A stretch of DNA of 64,000 nt from Knoxdaviesia capensis. Taxonomy: Eukaryota > Ascomycota > Sordariomycetes > Microascales > Gondwanamycetaceae. The DNA lies in contig LNGK01000010.1 in the NCBI GenBank assembly GCA_001510575.1, positions 929,825-993,824 of the forward strand, given 5' to 3'. Positions 10,749 through 23,689 of this stretch are shown piece by piece (the stretch's first letter is position 1; each line of letters begins with the position of its first letter). The position numbers and the translations under genes are program-made. The notes beneath the pieces were generated by a model. The model saw only the letters and a program-made list of their open reading frames with translations, ran no database searches and was not told the origin of the DNA.

Positions 10749-13123
10749 CTACGACAACAACACCCGGATCTCTCCCGCCGTGCGCGGGAACAGCTCACGC
10801 AACGGCGTCTCTGAGCTGGTCGCCGATCCGCCTGCTGCAATCTCGTCGGCCAGAAGCAGGAGCACTTCAAGCCTCTCAAAGTCGCTGCAGAACCGCTCGG
10901 TGGCCTCCTCGGTCACGCGGCGTGCCAGGGCCACATCGCGCAGGTGCTTGAGGTTCTCAACCGCGTCGATGAGGGCCGACGGCAGGAAGTCGTCGAGTGT
11001 CTGGCGCGCCTGGAACAGCGCAGGCCGTTGGAACTCAGGCAGGCTCCGCAGCTTTCCTGCTGCAGCAATGGCCGCCGCTTCTTCAGACTCCTGCTCGGCA
11101 TCAGAGTCGGCGGCGCTGGAGCTAGACGACGTGGCCGTAGTGGCGGTGGCTTCCTTCAGCTGCTGTTGCTGCAGTTTCGTTGCGGCAGCCAGCTGCGCGT
11201 CAACACCGGACTCTTGCCGTAAGAGCCGGTATTGTATGGCGGTCAGCTGCTTGGACTCTTCCTCAACAAGCTTGACCAGCGCATCGGCGCGCCACTGGGT
11301 AAAATCGAATCCGCGGAGGGTGCGTGAGGCGGCAGTGTGGCAGTTGATGCGGAAAATCGAGTCGCCTGGAGGCGGGACCCCGCGTGCCACATTATCACAG
11401 CCGGCTAGGAATGGATCGAGCGTCTCAGCAAGCGTGGACTTGAAATCTGCTTCACGATCGGCGGGAGTGCCCAGAGAGGAGTCGTAGATCTTCATGATGG
11501 CTGCCAGCTGCTCGAGAGCCTCGTCCAGGAATGCAGGAGGCGCGAGGTCAGCCGGGACATGGCCAAAGTCGCCCTGTACAGCCGTGAGGTGGTCCCGAAT
11601 AAGTCCACGAAACTGCCGGAGCGCCTCGTCCTGAAGGTTTGCCGTTGATTCGATGAGAGCTAACGACTGTGCCTGGTTGGCCGATCCTGGAGGAATGCCC
11701 CGGGTAAGCAGCCGCGAAAAGGTCACTCGGTAGAATCCGAGGAGGTTGGCCAGCCGGTAAGCCAGGATGGTGTCTTCGTTGGTCTGAATCACCTGTTCGA
11801 CTCGCTGGCGCAAGATCCGCACGGCGCCTGAGATGTTCCGGTCGACCAGTTCGTTCAGCGCCCGCATCGCATCGAATGGCTCATCCTCTTCACCCTCTTC
11901 GGCAACAAGGCGCCACATGTCGTTCTTGCGTCCCGACTCCAACCCCCGCGCGATGCTGTCACCGTCAGACATGAACAGAACCTCCAGAGCTTCCCGCTCG
12001 CCCACCGCTGCTGAATGGATCCACGCAAGCATATCACCAACGTAGCGCAGCGGATCGTGGGCAACCAGTTCAATAGGTTTTGTTGACAGGTCCGCTTCGC
12101 CGGACGGGGACGTGCCGGTCAGAGCGGTATAGAATCCATCTGAGAGGATCCGTTCTCGAACACCAGCAAAGAAGTCGAGACAGTTCTGGAACAGCGCTGG
12201 TCGCTCGGCCAGAGTCCGGATGGCCCGCCGGATCGACGCACTCAGCTGGGGGTTCTCCAAATTAAGACCCTTGAGCTCGCGTTGTACCCATTTGAACAGT
12301 TTCTGGAAGGCAGAGTTGATGTTTTTCGTAGTTTGCTCCATCAGATCCAGACCTAGAGTCTGATCCTCGTAGCCGAGAAGGGTCTCGCAGGCCTTCTGAG
12401 TCTTCTTAGCCTTAGCCATGGCGGCAAAGAAAAACTCATCCACAGGTTCGGAGGTGAGCGTGAGGGAATCAACTTCCTCGCGCGAGAGGATGTAGTCTGT
12501 GCGGAAGGTATCCAGGAGCTTCTGCTTCCCGTCAATCTCTTCTCGCTTCTCTGATAACCTTTCGGCCTCTTCGATAATGGGCGCGGTTTTCTCATGTGCC
12601 TGTTGAAGCTGGCCCTTCATGTCGTCATAGCTCTTGTTCAGCTTGGATATCACATTTCCAATGAGACGAAGGTGCTATTCTTGCACACAAGTCTCCTACC
12701 ATGATTAGCAAACTGAAGCTTCGAAAGGAATGAGGCACCGGACCACCGTATTCCAGTGCAAAAGAGAAGCACAAGAGTAAGAACCCGGGTTCCAACAAGG
12801 GACTAATTACACACCTCTACCACCTGGCCAAAGTCCTTGATAATCTCTCCGTTACTCTCAATGACCTCTCTTTGCAGGTTTAGGCGCAACTGTCGGCGTG
12901 TCTCAGCCGTGTTTGCAATGCCTCGATCATCAAGTAGTGACAGCGCCTCCTTGAATTCCGGGTCTGTGTAAGAAGTGGAAAGAATGCTGGTAGCCCGCGA
13001 AGTGAGAGCTCCCGAGACTCCGCGTGATGGGGTCGGTGGCATTGGCGACGCCAAATCTGGTGAGTATGATGCTGCGGCCGTGGCATTAAGCGGCTTTAGC
13101 GAGGAGGGGGCGCGAGACGACAT
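10749..13123 (-). CDS. COG6: Conserved oligomeric Golgi complex subunit 6
   Basis: Minus-strand exons 13123-12815 and 12674-10749, with a 140-nt intron at a phase-0 join (...GQVVE / HLRLIGNVISKLN...), give about 744 residues. The N-terminal half has the COG6 signature: a helical stretch REVIESNGEIIKDFGQVVE, then coiled coil with KLNKSYDDMKGQL and EREEIDGKQKLL-like heptads, followed by the all-helical CATCHR-type body. COG6 belongs to lobe B of the COG tethering complex, which docks recycling vesicles at the Golgi. Length is usual for the fungal family. A Ser/Glu-rich low-complexity loop near residues 610-640 (TSSSSSAADSDAEQESEE) is probably disordered. The gene is divergent from ATG9 across a 947-bp shared upstream region. 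The stop codon TAG is formed inside a telomere-like AACCCTA motif. Confidence 0.93.
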
Positions 13124-14070
13124 GGTGCTTGTGAATATGTTAGAGAGGGGGGGATCCCCCAGTTGCGCTGTGAAAGTTGATGAGGAGGGACACCGGGAAC
13201 TAGATCTGGGCCAAGTATATCTTTCGAGTTGGAGGGGCCATCCAAAGACTGCCTTGTGCGGTTTCGGTCTCTAAAGAGTGGCAGCAAAACCAGACGGGTC
13301 CAAACTTGGAAGGTGTACTTGAATAGTTGAAAGAATCCTGCAAGCCAAAACATATAATAGAGAGTCCCAACAACTGCAGACATGATGATACTTGGCATTG
13401 CCGTTTGGCGGGCCAAAATTCAATGTCCACGTCCACAGTGGGTAGGGTCTGTCAAAAGCGGTGAACAGGAGCTCAGTACAGCGGCAGAACTAACCCTAAT
13501 GAAAACACTATCAGCCGCGCGATAAGGCCGCGGCCGGGGTGTGAGTGCCCCTTTTGTATGGTGGCAGTTGCCTGACACCTGATCGCAGCCGCCACTATAA
13601 ACGACCAAAAGTGGCTGTTGTTTCACACCCAAATCTGAACCGATAACTCTTGTCCTAGTTCCAGGCAGTCATTCATGATCACGCTTTAGCTTCAGAGCCT
13701 CATGACCTCTGGACTTTCTTCGCAGGAGGGGTTTTTATATCTGTAGACGATTACCTCACCCCAAAGCGCACAACTTGGAACTCTCGCGTTGTTTTCTCAA
13801 CTCCTTGATTTGTTGACTTATTCCTTTTCATCTATCCATCCCTTAGCAAACACCTGCTTTTTCTTATCCCGGAGCTCCGATTCGCTGTCTCCGCCTTCAG
13901 CCTCTCTATCTTCATCTCTCGTCGAATATTCGGCGTGTGTGCTTCTTTCTGCTGTTTTCGTCGGAAAGAGTATGGACTTCTCTCCGGCGGCCTCTTAGCC
14001 GTGCTTTCCTTCTGCTTCCAGAGGAGATACGCCTCTCCGAATCCCTCCTTCTTCTCCCCCACGGCTCACC
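13124..14070. promoter_or_regulatory. Divergent upstream region COG6 / ATG9
   Basis: 947 bp between the two start codons, with no gene. It contains a CCTAAT-type telobox half (TAACCCTAA, 13491-13499) and a pyrimidine-rich leader ahead of ATG9. Both genes act in membrane traffic, and Golgi-derived vesicles supply Atg9 in yeast, so co-regulation is conceivable; the sequence alone does not show it. Confidence 0.5.
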
Positions 14071-17056
14071 ATGTTCTCTCGACTCGTAGCCACGTCGCGT
14101 GGTGACCGCTCATTTTACGAACAGCTACGAGGCGACTCCAACGATGCCGATGCCGATGGTGTCCCAAACCAAACTTCAAACATCGACGAACAGAATCTGC
14201 GCGAGCAGTTTAACGATTATGACATCGACCAGATCGCTGGCTTGGATCCCCAGGCCAGCCGCCTAAGCGTGGACAGCTCAACCACCGTTCCAAGTTCATC
14301 GCAGCGCTCTCCGCAGGCCCAGCGACATGTCCAGAGGCCGGCGTACGGAGCTGGTCCTTCATCGGCGCGCGACCTTGAGTCGGGGTGGAACGCACACGAG
14401 GAGTTTGGCGATAACGACGTTCCGGCCTCCCTGCTTGTCGAACCACATACCTTGATGGCTACCGGACGTGGCCGCGGCAAACGGCCGTCGCAGTCCCGCC
14501 CGAACGTGGCTCCCGCGATTCCTGGGCCGTCAAACCGAAGGGCCCGCGCCCAGTGGGAGACTACCTTGGCCCAACAACGACTGCACGACGACGGGGCGGA
14601 ATCGGGCATGCTGCCACCAAAAAAGCACCAGGCCCGCGCGGCTCCAGGATGGACGGCGGCGTCCAATCCTCGTGAACGGGCCCTCTGGCGATGGGTTAAT
14701 GTGACCAACCTTGACTCGTTTATCCAGGAAGTTTACGATTACTATGACGGGAAGGGCATTTGGTGCATCCTTACCGATCGCGCTCTCCATCTTGTGTATG
14801 TTTGCTTCCCGTAACCCTCTCACGTGCCAACCCGTGCCCCGTTTGCCCTGCTTGTTAAGTGTCGATATTGTTTGGTTTGCTCTGTCTCAACTACTAACTT
14901 GACCGTTTGTGACTTCCAGAGAGACTCTATTTATTGCCGTCTTCCTGACATTTTTGACACAATGTATCGACTACCGAAAGATTCCCGACAGCGCCTCCCT
15001 ATCCCAAGTCATCTACCCGAAATGCACACAGAACATGTCGCTCGTCTGGAATGTTGGTCTCTGGGCATATGTGTTCTACTTCATATGGAAGTCGGTGCAG
15101 TTCACTGTTGATATTCGCCGGTTGATCCACGTCCGCGACTTCTACGTGCACCTCCTCAACATCCCACTAGAGGACATGCAGACGGTGTCGTGGCAGGATA
15201 TTGTGGCGCGCATCATGGCTCTGCGGGATGCCAATCCGAAGACGGCGCTGAATCTGCCCCCAGGTACGGCGAAGTACCTAGGTAGCCAGTCGAAGGAGCG
15301 CCTCGACGCCCACGATATCGCCAATCGACTGATGCGACGAGACAACTATTTTATTGCCATGGTCAACAAGGACGTCCTGGACCTGTCACTGCCAGTGCCG
15401 TTCTTGCGAAAGCAGCAACTCATGTCCCGTGCCCTGGAGTGGTACTTGAACTACAGCATTATTGATTTTGTGTTCGACTCCCGCGGCCAGGTGCACCAGG
15501 ACTTCCTTAAGGCGGATAAGCGCGGAATCCTCAGCAGCAAGTTACGGCAGAGGTTTATCTTTTCGGGCATTCTCAACCTCATCTTGATGCCGTTTGTTGT
15601 GGCGTATTTCTTGATTGTGTACTTTTTCACGTACTACAATGAGTATCAAAGAGACCCTAGCACGGTCTCTGCTCGCAGATATACACCGCTCGCGGAATGG
15701 AAGTTCCGCGAGTTCAACGAACTGCGGCACATCTTCGACGACCGGCTGAAAATGTCGTACCCATTCGCAACGCGATACATTGAGCAGTTTCCCAAGCAGG
15801 TCACCGAGCGGGTGGCACGCACGGTGACGTTCATAACCGGAGCTTTGGCAGCTGTGCTGGCGATTGCGTCGCTGCTGGACGAGAAGATGTTCCTGGGATT
15901 CGAGATCACGCCCGAGCGCACGGTGCTGTTCTACATCGGAGTGCTGGGTGTGATCTGGAAGGTGGCGCGCGACACTATCCAGGAGGAGACGCTGGTGTTC
16001 GACCCGGAGTACGCTATGCGCAACGTGATTGAGTACACGCATTTTATGCCCGACTCGTGGCACGGCCGGCTGCACAGCTTCGATGTCAAGCGCGAGTTCT
16101 CTGAGCTGTACAAGCTCAAGTTTGTCATCCTGCTGGAGGAGCTTGCCGGCATGGTGTTTACGCCATTCATTCTACTGGTGTCGCTGCCCAAGTGCAGCGA
16201 CCAGATCGTCGACTTCTTCCGCGAGTTCACCATCCATGTTGATGGGCTGGGCTACGTGTGCTCGTTCGCCGAGTTTGACTTCAAGCGCGGTGTTGGCCAT
16301 GCGGGCGCCGGTCCCGGCGGCGGCGCACTGGGAACTACCGATGTCCGCGACGATTACTACTCGACCAAGCACGGCAAGATGGCCGCTTCGTACTACGGCT
16401 TCCTCGACAACTACGTCATCAATCCCAAGACGGGTATTCCTGGCCACTTGCCACCGGGCCCGCACCGCCACCACGCAGCCCAGTCGCCGGTGCTCACGGG
16501 TGACATGCAGAACAGCCGCGTGGTGTTCCAGCAGGGCACCCCCAGCGGTGGTGGCGGGCGGGGTGGGCGCGGTGCGACGGAACACTTGCGGGCGGCGCGT
16601 ACGCCGCGGTTCGGACCCGCAGTGGCGCCGTCGCCGATGGCGTCGCTGCTGCTGGACCCGCACCACCAGCCGGGGTCGTCGGGGATTGGGACGCGTAGTA
16701 TCCACCGAGCCGGACGCGGCGGCGGCGGCGGCGGGCGCGGAGGGGCCGGGTACGGCGGAGACAACATTGCGGAGGAGTCGGTGGAGGGCGGGGTGGCGCG
16801 GCGGGTGACGCAGAAGCTGCGGCAGCAGAGCACGGTGAATGAGGAGGACGAGGGCGAGGGGGCGGAGGATGACCCCGGCAGCGAGGCGGCGTTCGAGGGC
16901 CGGCTGGACGAGTCGGAGTGGCAGGCGGGCCCGGGCGGGCCGAGTCGCGAGAACAGCGGGGCTAGCCAGGGCGGCGAGGCGGATGTCGGTGTGTTGGGGC
17001 TTATCTACCAGTTCCAGCAGGCGCACCGGAACCACCGGACCGGCGGAGTGATGTAG
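14071..17056 (+). CDS. ATG9: Autophagy lipid scramblase Atg9
   Basis: Two exons, 14071-14795 and 14920-17056 (124-nt intron, GTATGT..CAG with CTAAC branch site), give about 953 residues. The cytosolic N-terminus (1-220) is polar and disordered. The conserved Atg9 core begins near residue 215 with RALWRWVNVTNLDSFIQEVY and the first membrane segment falls at the splice (ALHL-VETLFIAVFLTF). Further hydrophobic segments include LWAYVFYFIW, LNLILMPFVVAYFLIVYFF, FITGALAAVLAIASLL and VLFYIGVLGVIW. Typical signature stretches such as LTRRDNYFIAM-like and FTIHVDGLGYVCSFAEFDF are present. Atg9 is a trimeric phospholipid scramblase on small vesicles that seeds autophagosome growth. The C-terminal ~250 residues are Gly/Arg-rich and disordered, as in other moulds. 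ATG4 lies 38 kb away in the same window, with no sign of clustering. Confidence 0.95.
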
Positions 17057-20000
17057 ACGTCAGAGAGAAGCGTGAGTGAGAGTGGTGTTTTTTTCGGTGT
17101 ATTTGCTGTGTCGGGAAATTCCAGTTTTTTTTTCTCGGTGTTTGGAGAATCATCATACCTTGGGCGTCTTGGGGTGGGTTTTCCGGGCTTGCATTTTCTT
17201 GTCTTGATTCTTAGTTCTGTGTCTGGGTTGACTGAACTGCTTCTGTTTTTCTTTCACTACGCATCATTACTCTGGGGTGAAGCTAGGTCTATAGATAGAA
17301 CATATTTCCATATATCACATAGTGTTCGAGTATAGGTACTGAATCTTTGTTTTGAAGGGCCCTGTTAGTCTAAGAGTGGCGGTGTTGTATGCAAGATAGT
17401 AGAGGGGGTAGTGACAGTCAGCAAGGCTCAATTGCGATTTAGGAGAGACGAGCTCCGAGATAGGCCGTATTCACGGAAATCGGCCGTAACCGGACGTGGC
17501 CGATCACGCAGGGCTTAGGTGGGGGGCAGAGGAAGATTCTTTTTTTTTTCTGCAGAGGAAGGTCAGAACTGGTCAGATTGTGCGTCCGGCAGACTTGAAG
17601 CGGAGAAATAAAAAGACAAAAGACCGAACCCACGGAAGATACATGCACTCGTAGTCAGTCATCCACTGTCATCAGAGCATGTGATGTCGGGGAATGGCAA
17701 AACGGCGAAGCCGGCGATATATAAAAAAAAAAAAAAAGTCTTAGGGTTCGGAGTTACGGCGTCAAGGACAGAGAGACTACGAAGAAACGGGCGGATGTGG
17801 GAACAAGACAGGACAAAACGAGTGACAAAGAAAAAGAAAGAAAAACAATCCGGCCGACTGGCTGGGTGGATGTTTTATGACACACACAAAGCGAAACGAG
17901 CAGCCCCAAGAGTCCCAGGGGAGCCAAGGGCCGTTTGTGTGAACTTTGCTGCGGGGGCAATGAAGGGTGTGGGCTAGGGGGATACTACGCCGAGCGGGAT
18001 ATTATGTGGTTTTTTTTTTCTCTTCTGTCGCCCTGATGGTTCGGCCGTCGGCGATCAGGGCTCGGAGAAGACTTGAGCGCGTGAGATGAGAGAGAAGCGG
18101 CCAGGGATTGCTGGAAGACACACAGCCAGAGGTGTGCAGGTGGCCTAAGGGAAGCCGAGGACCGGGGTTTTCTTGCATATTACACTACCCGAAGCCAGAC
18201 GCAGAAAGTAATTTGGCGATAGTGTCCAGGGTCTTTTGTTATCTGATCGAAGCGCGGCATCTCATTCGCCTATGGGCGGCTTTTATCCACTATAAATTTC
18301 TGGCGTGGACTCCACAAGACAGCAAATATTTAAAGGCGAATCCACTTGACCAAAATGTCCTTTGTGAAAGTTTTTACTTCCTCTTCTGGGTTATCGTGGC
18401 TTGCGGAGTGTATCTCCTAGAGGGCAGACGAAACTTCTATGGTATAGACATTCGACCTGCGTCTTGGGTGCGCGAATATGATTTCTGGTCTTAGGGTTGG
18501 GGTTAGGCCGGCCCATTGAACAGCAGCTCAGCAGTTTAATTTATATCGCAGCGACTGAAGGCATTGGGGCATCTCGTATATTTTTGGGCAGTTTGGTTTA
18601 GCTGGGGCTACTGAGCACTAACTACCCTTGAGATGCTTGATATCATTCTCAACACTCCACTCTTTTTTCTTCATATTGCCATCACATCCACGGCAAAAGG
18701 ACTGTCTAGATCCTATCACCGGGGTGATTCCAGCTGCTCTTTATTTCTGGCGATTCACCTATGCGAACCGCTTATCCTTATGACTTGGATAGGCAGTATT
18801 TTCACTACTGGTAAAAACATTCTTTCCACCCAGGACTCTGCTAACCAATGCTAGACTTCGGGGATACATACCGGCTGTAAGGAGCAGCAGATGTGCAGAC
18901 CCGGGGCTTATCAATCTGAGGCACATGGTGTTTACAGGGGAGCGAGAACGCTACGGCAGCCCGTTAAAAGTTGCTTGTTCAACAGGAACTGACCTCAACG
19001 ACTCCAGCGAGCGGGTTGAGGTTACAGCGGTGGTCGGTACTACTCGGCGGTCCATGATATCGTCGGCTACAGCCGGCTCCGAACATGTGTGACTGGAGAG
19101 GCTGGGTAAGTGGCTGGTTGGTGCAGTAAATGAAGGGAACACGAGTGTTTTATCAGATGGAAAAATGCCCATGGCAGTCGTTTGGCCTGCCAGCTGGCAA
19201 GCAAAAAGCGACCACAGTGCAGGTTTAGCCGGAACGGTACGCCAACGGGGCGCACACTGTAGGCCGTGAAGTACCTTTTCTCCTGGCTCTGTTTGTGCGC
19301 TGCCGGCCTGTCGCGTACAGCTTGGGGGACATTCCAGCGGCGCAAAGTGTTTGGCTCCAGTGTTGGGTGAACCCCAGAGTGCTGCCCGCAAAACAAGGTG
19401 TCGCACGAGCACACATGCTTGTTCTTTCTGGCCTGGTCCTCACCCTGAGATCTGATTATTTCGCTCGTCCTCATCCGCTGAGATCACCGAAGCTCGCCGC
19501 CGTAAGCCGCTGACACGCGGAGAGGGAGACACGACCAGCTCCGCCAAAAGAACATCGCTCTGGTGTTATTTCTGCTGTTCTGCTGATTTGTAGAGGAGAG
19601 AACCCGCTGGATCTCCATGTTCAGATGCAAATTTCTCTCTCTCTTGTCCTTCCTTGTCCTGGGTCCTTGCATCGGACATGTCTTGAGATTGAGTCTGTGG
19701 GTGAACCCTGATACTACTGTATATACCCTCGATATATGCATGTCTCTCCGGCCATAACTCTGTCTACACTTCCAAACCCTTGGCAGCTCTTTCCTAGGAG
19801 TTAAATTTTCTTCCTTCCTTCCTTTTTTTTAAGCTATCTGTTGCTTCCAAGGCCTTTCAGAGCTATTACCTGAATTCTTCCGTTTTTTTGGTCATCTTAG
19901 TAACTTTTTTTTCTTTTCCATTTTCATCCATCACGAACTTCCATCTCCATATATCCATCGGTTGATATTGGAGCCTCATTGCTGGTCTTTGGCCTTCTCG

Positions 20001-20654
20001 ACTGCTGCCTTATTATATCCATGTGTCTTATATAGTTGTTTCTCCTTGCTCTATCTCTTTTAAGTCCATATTCTCTCTCTCTTCTGCTTGTGATAGACGA
20101 CTGCCGTCATCCTCCCCTCTATATCACCTTCATAGCTGTTCCACGTCCCTAGCTGTAACCAACGACTCCCATCTTGCAATTGCACCACTAGAGTGGCTTT
20201 AGTTGCTTCCTAATACTTGGAGGGCTTCTATATTTCTCATATTATTCAAAATCTCGGCTTCCTTTTCCTCCTCTTTTTTTCTCTCCTGTCCTACGTCCGC
20301 CTTTCCGCCATCCGTAGTCGAAGGCTTCGCGCGACTTTCCTGCTCCTGTCTCACTCTGTCACCTCCTTGGTGATCTGTCCGTCCTCGACCTTTTCCTCCT
20401 CTTCGACCGGCTTTTGTCTGTCGTTTCCCCCTCTCCGCGTTGGTTCGTCTGCAAGACTGTTCTTGTTTCTTGACTCGGCCGTCATCGGAACGTCATCGAT
20501 CTGACTCGACTTCTCTCGGCCCCGACTCCAAACTCTCCCTCCTTCTGACCTCTCTCGTTGTCTCCCGGGCCGATCCTCTTTTCGGGATCGATCCTTCACC
20601 CTGGCGGCTCTTCAGCCCAAGCCTTTCGGCGGAGCCGTGGAAGCTGTGGCCAAC
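17057..20654. other. 3.6-kb gene-poor stretch before the mitoferrin gene
   Basis: The first part is the ATG9 3' region. About 19750-20650 is T/C-rich and looks like a long leader or promoter of the mitochondrial carrier gene. A degenerate telomere-like run (TTAGGGTTGGGGTTAGG) lies at 18491-18507. An open frame at 18108-18494 (128 codons) has no recognisable family. I see no RNA gene or transposon. Confidence 0.5.
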
Positions 20655-22330
20655 ATGGCCCAGCCAACTGCCGACTCCGATGAGGACTACGAGTGAGTAA
20701 TCCTTGGCTTATTCACCTGACATCCGGATCGCTAACCCGCTGCTTTCCCATCTCCAGTTACGAGTCTCTCCCTCCCAACTTCTCTCTCACCCAGAACATG
20801 CTGGCGGGTGCTTTCGCTGGAATCGCGGTATGATAGAAATCTCCTCCTGATGTCCGCTCGTCGTGTTCGGAAATTCCCCTCGGGGGGTTTTTTGTCTGCT
20901 TCGCCAACTGCGACAAGATACACTTGAACCTAGTTTGGCTGATTTTACCATTCTCTCGCATCTAGGAGCACACCGTAATGTACCCAATTGATGCCATCAA
21001 GGTCAGTTTCTGTCTCCAAAACCTCTGCATTCTTCCCACTCGGTGCTCGTTCTAACTTTGTCTCTCTCCATATCTCAGACTCGAATGCAAGTTCTTGGTA
21101 CCACGTCTGGCTCCGCCGTCTACAAGGGAGTGATCCAAGGAACCTACAGAATGGCTTCGGCCGAAGGTGTTCTCAGCTTGTGGCGCGGAATGTCCAGCGT
21201 CGTTGTGGGTGCCGGTCAGTGCTCCTCCAGCTTTGTGTTTCCTTGCTGCGCGCAAGACCCCGGGCAGCCCGCTCTCTCTATACTGCCGCTCCTCGTGCTT
21301 CCAAGTGTTCTGACTTTATGAATCTCCCTTATACAGGTCCCGCTCACGCCGTCTACTTCGCCACGTACGAGGCCGTCAAACACGTTATGGGTGGAAACCA
21401 AGCCGGTGTCCACCATCCGCTTGCTGCTGGTAAGAACCGCCCCCCGGATTTCCTCCCCCCACCTGTTCTTTGCACCAGAACATGCGGACCGGCACTTCAC
21501 AAAAGAAGAACTGGACCTGCTGCCACATGCGTAGTACTTCCAAGCTAACCGTCCATTTTCTCTGGATTAGCTACCAGCGGCGCTTGTGCCACCATTGCGA
21601 GCGACGCCCTGATGAACCCCTTCGATGGTCTGTATATGCCCTACCACGTTTCCAGCTCCTCACGTGTCACAATGCTCTGCGACTATCTATCTGGCCGCGA
21701 CCGTGGCTTTCATTTCACTCTCTCTAACTCTCTATTCTTTCTCTTCTCTAGTCATCAAGCAGCGCATGCAAATGGCCGACTCGCGCAAGATGTACCGATC
21801 CATGACCGACTGTGCCCGGTTCATCTACAAGACTGAGGGTCTTAGTGCCTTCTACGTCTCGTACCCGACCACCCTGTCGATGACCGTGCCTTTCACGGCC
21901 CTGCAGTTCCTTGCCTACGAATCCATATCGACGAGCATGAACCCCTCGAAGAAGTACGACCCCGTCACCCACTGCGCTGCCGGAGCCGTGGCTGGAGGTT
22001 TTGCTGCTGCCCTGACCACCCCCATGGACGTCATCAAGACCATGCTGCAGACCCGCGGAAGCGGCGCTGATGCCGAGCTGCGCGCTGTCAACGGCTTCGC
22101 TGCTGGCTGCCGGTTATTGTACAAGCGCGAGGGCTTTGTCGGATTCTTCAAGGGCGTTCGCCCCCGTGTTGTGACTACCATGCCTAGCACTGCTATCTGC
22201 TGGTCCGCCTACGAGTTCTCCAAGTTAGTTTCTCTCCCTCTCGTAAAATGCTCCAGATGCTTGCTCTAGGAGACTAACCCGTTTCTTTCTCACCAGGTCC
22301 TACTTCATCCACCGGAACGACCAGGCCTAA
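20655..22330 (+). CDS. mrsA: Mitoferrin-type mitochondrial iron carrier (Mrs3/Mrs4 family)
   Basis: Eight exons, 20655-20692, 20758-20827, 20966-21001, 21079-21214, 21337-21429, 21571-21627, 21752-22223 and 22297-22330, join to 311 residues. Exon 3 is only 36 nt. The product has three Solcar repeats, each with the carrier signature at the end of its first helix: YPIDAIKTRMQ, NPFDVIKQRMQ and TPMDVIKTMLQTR. The N-terminal repeat (LTQNMLAGAFAGIAEHTVMYPID) and the residues MQVLGTT and YFATYE match mitoferrins rather than nucleotide carriers. These proteins move ferrous iron across the inner mitochondrial membrane for heme and Fe-S cluster synthesis. In moulds they are often iron-regulated, but I could not find a convincing GATA-type iron-regulator site upstream. 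The family call is strong; the exact substrate is inferred from similarity. Confidence 0.88.
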
Positions 22331-23689
22331 ATGGACTCCTTTCTTCTATTGACCTCTTTCGAAACTTCCTTTGATTCGCGATTCTCTTGTTCTTCCTCGA
22401 CTTTTCCACATCCTGAAAATGGCTCTTCGGAGTCGAATCGGCCCCAGCCATATGGGACGGGGTTCCGGATAAAGTTCACCCGGAAGAACGAATACTTCCC
22501 GATACAAGCACAATAAAGTTTCACAATTCTAAAGAAACCAGTAAATCCACAGAATCGATCAGCCTTTTCTCTCTCCTTGTCTTCGTTTTTCCTCTCAGGT
22601 CCGGTGTTCGGAACGAGGGCGGACCCCTTTTTCTCTTCTCCGATGCGAAACCGACATCCTCAACCATTTTTCTATTTCCGTATCACGACCTGTTTTTCGT
22701 CTCTTATCTGCTGGGAACTTCTACAGGACGGCGTTTTTTTCATCATCGTCATCTTTTTTTGATTCAACAACCAAACAACCTAGAAAACACCTCTGTCCTT
22801 CTGATCTAAAGTTTGTGCTGTTGCGCCTAGATAAACCGCCGTGTTTTCTTCCTCTCTTGTTCTTGTTTTCGTGTGGGCGTATGGCCTCTCTGTTCGTTTG
22901 CTCTGTTTCAGGCAAAGGCGACGGGATCTCTTTTTTTTTTTTGCTTCAAAAAACTGCTTGTGTTTTACTGTTGGCTGCTCCCTTTTGGACGGGTGGGTGC
23001 TGTTGTGTACGAGGAAAGAAAAATAATCTGCATGTCTGACTTTCATGCTTTTGACTTGCTGGAAATGCTTCTCTGCTTGTGATATATGTGTTGTGAAGAT
23101 CTCCTCCTGAGGATAGGGAGGGATTGGACGGGGAATGTTGGAGTGGCTCATGGTTGCTTGACCTTTGGAATACAGCACGGCATCACATCAAGAGCTTGCC
23201 ATGTAAAGGAAGTTCAGAATTAGAGAGATCTTTTCTGTATTTAGCTACATAAAAGAAAAGCTAGCAAGATCCAGATACTTCCAGAAAAAAAAAAGAGAAT
23301 GATCGCCTGTGTCGTGGCCCAATCGCTAACACGCGAACAGATTGCAAGCAAGTCTACTGCTTTGCCACGTCTCTCTCACAAACACATTAGCGCGTTAACT
23401 GATCTAATGCAAACCCATCACCGAAAAAAAGATAGACAAAAAAAGCAATGCACCCTGCAGGGACACATCTCCTGTTTGGCGGAGAAAGATTTCCTGCAGA
23501 CCCGAGACGCCTGGTTTGAGAAGGATGATATAAAAAACAACGCACCCGGTTGTCTCCGGATGTCCGGAGACGGGGCGAGGACGAGGAAAACGACACCAAG
23601 GATAAAATAAAAAGGGGGACGAGTAGATATGTACGGGCGAATAGAAAAATAAGAGGTAAAAGGAAACATTAGGGGGTAGGTGTTTGTGA
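22331..23689. other. Convergent intergenic region; no gene seen
   Basis: Lies between the 3' ends of the mitoferrin (+) and DnaJ (-) genes. It is T/C-rich in the first half, with several homopolymer runs. Short open frames in both strands lack recognisable domains. Confidence 0.55.

Noticed and set aside
16172..17035. 287-codon minus-strand frame in the ATG9 3' half
   Set aside because: Antisense shadow of the GC-rich ATG9 exon.
18108..18494. 128-codon + strand frame
   Set aside because: It has a few hydrophobic stretches but no recognisable family, and ends at a telomere-like motif; kept only as a note.
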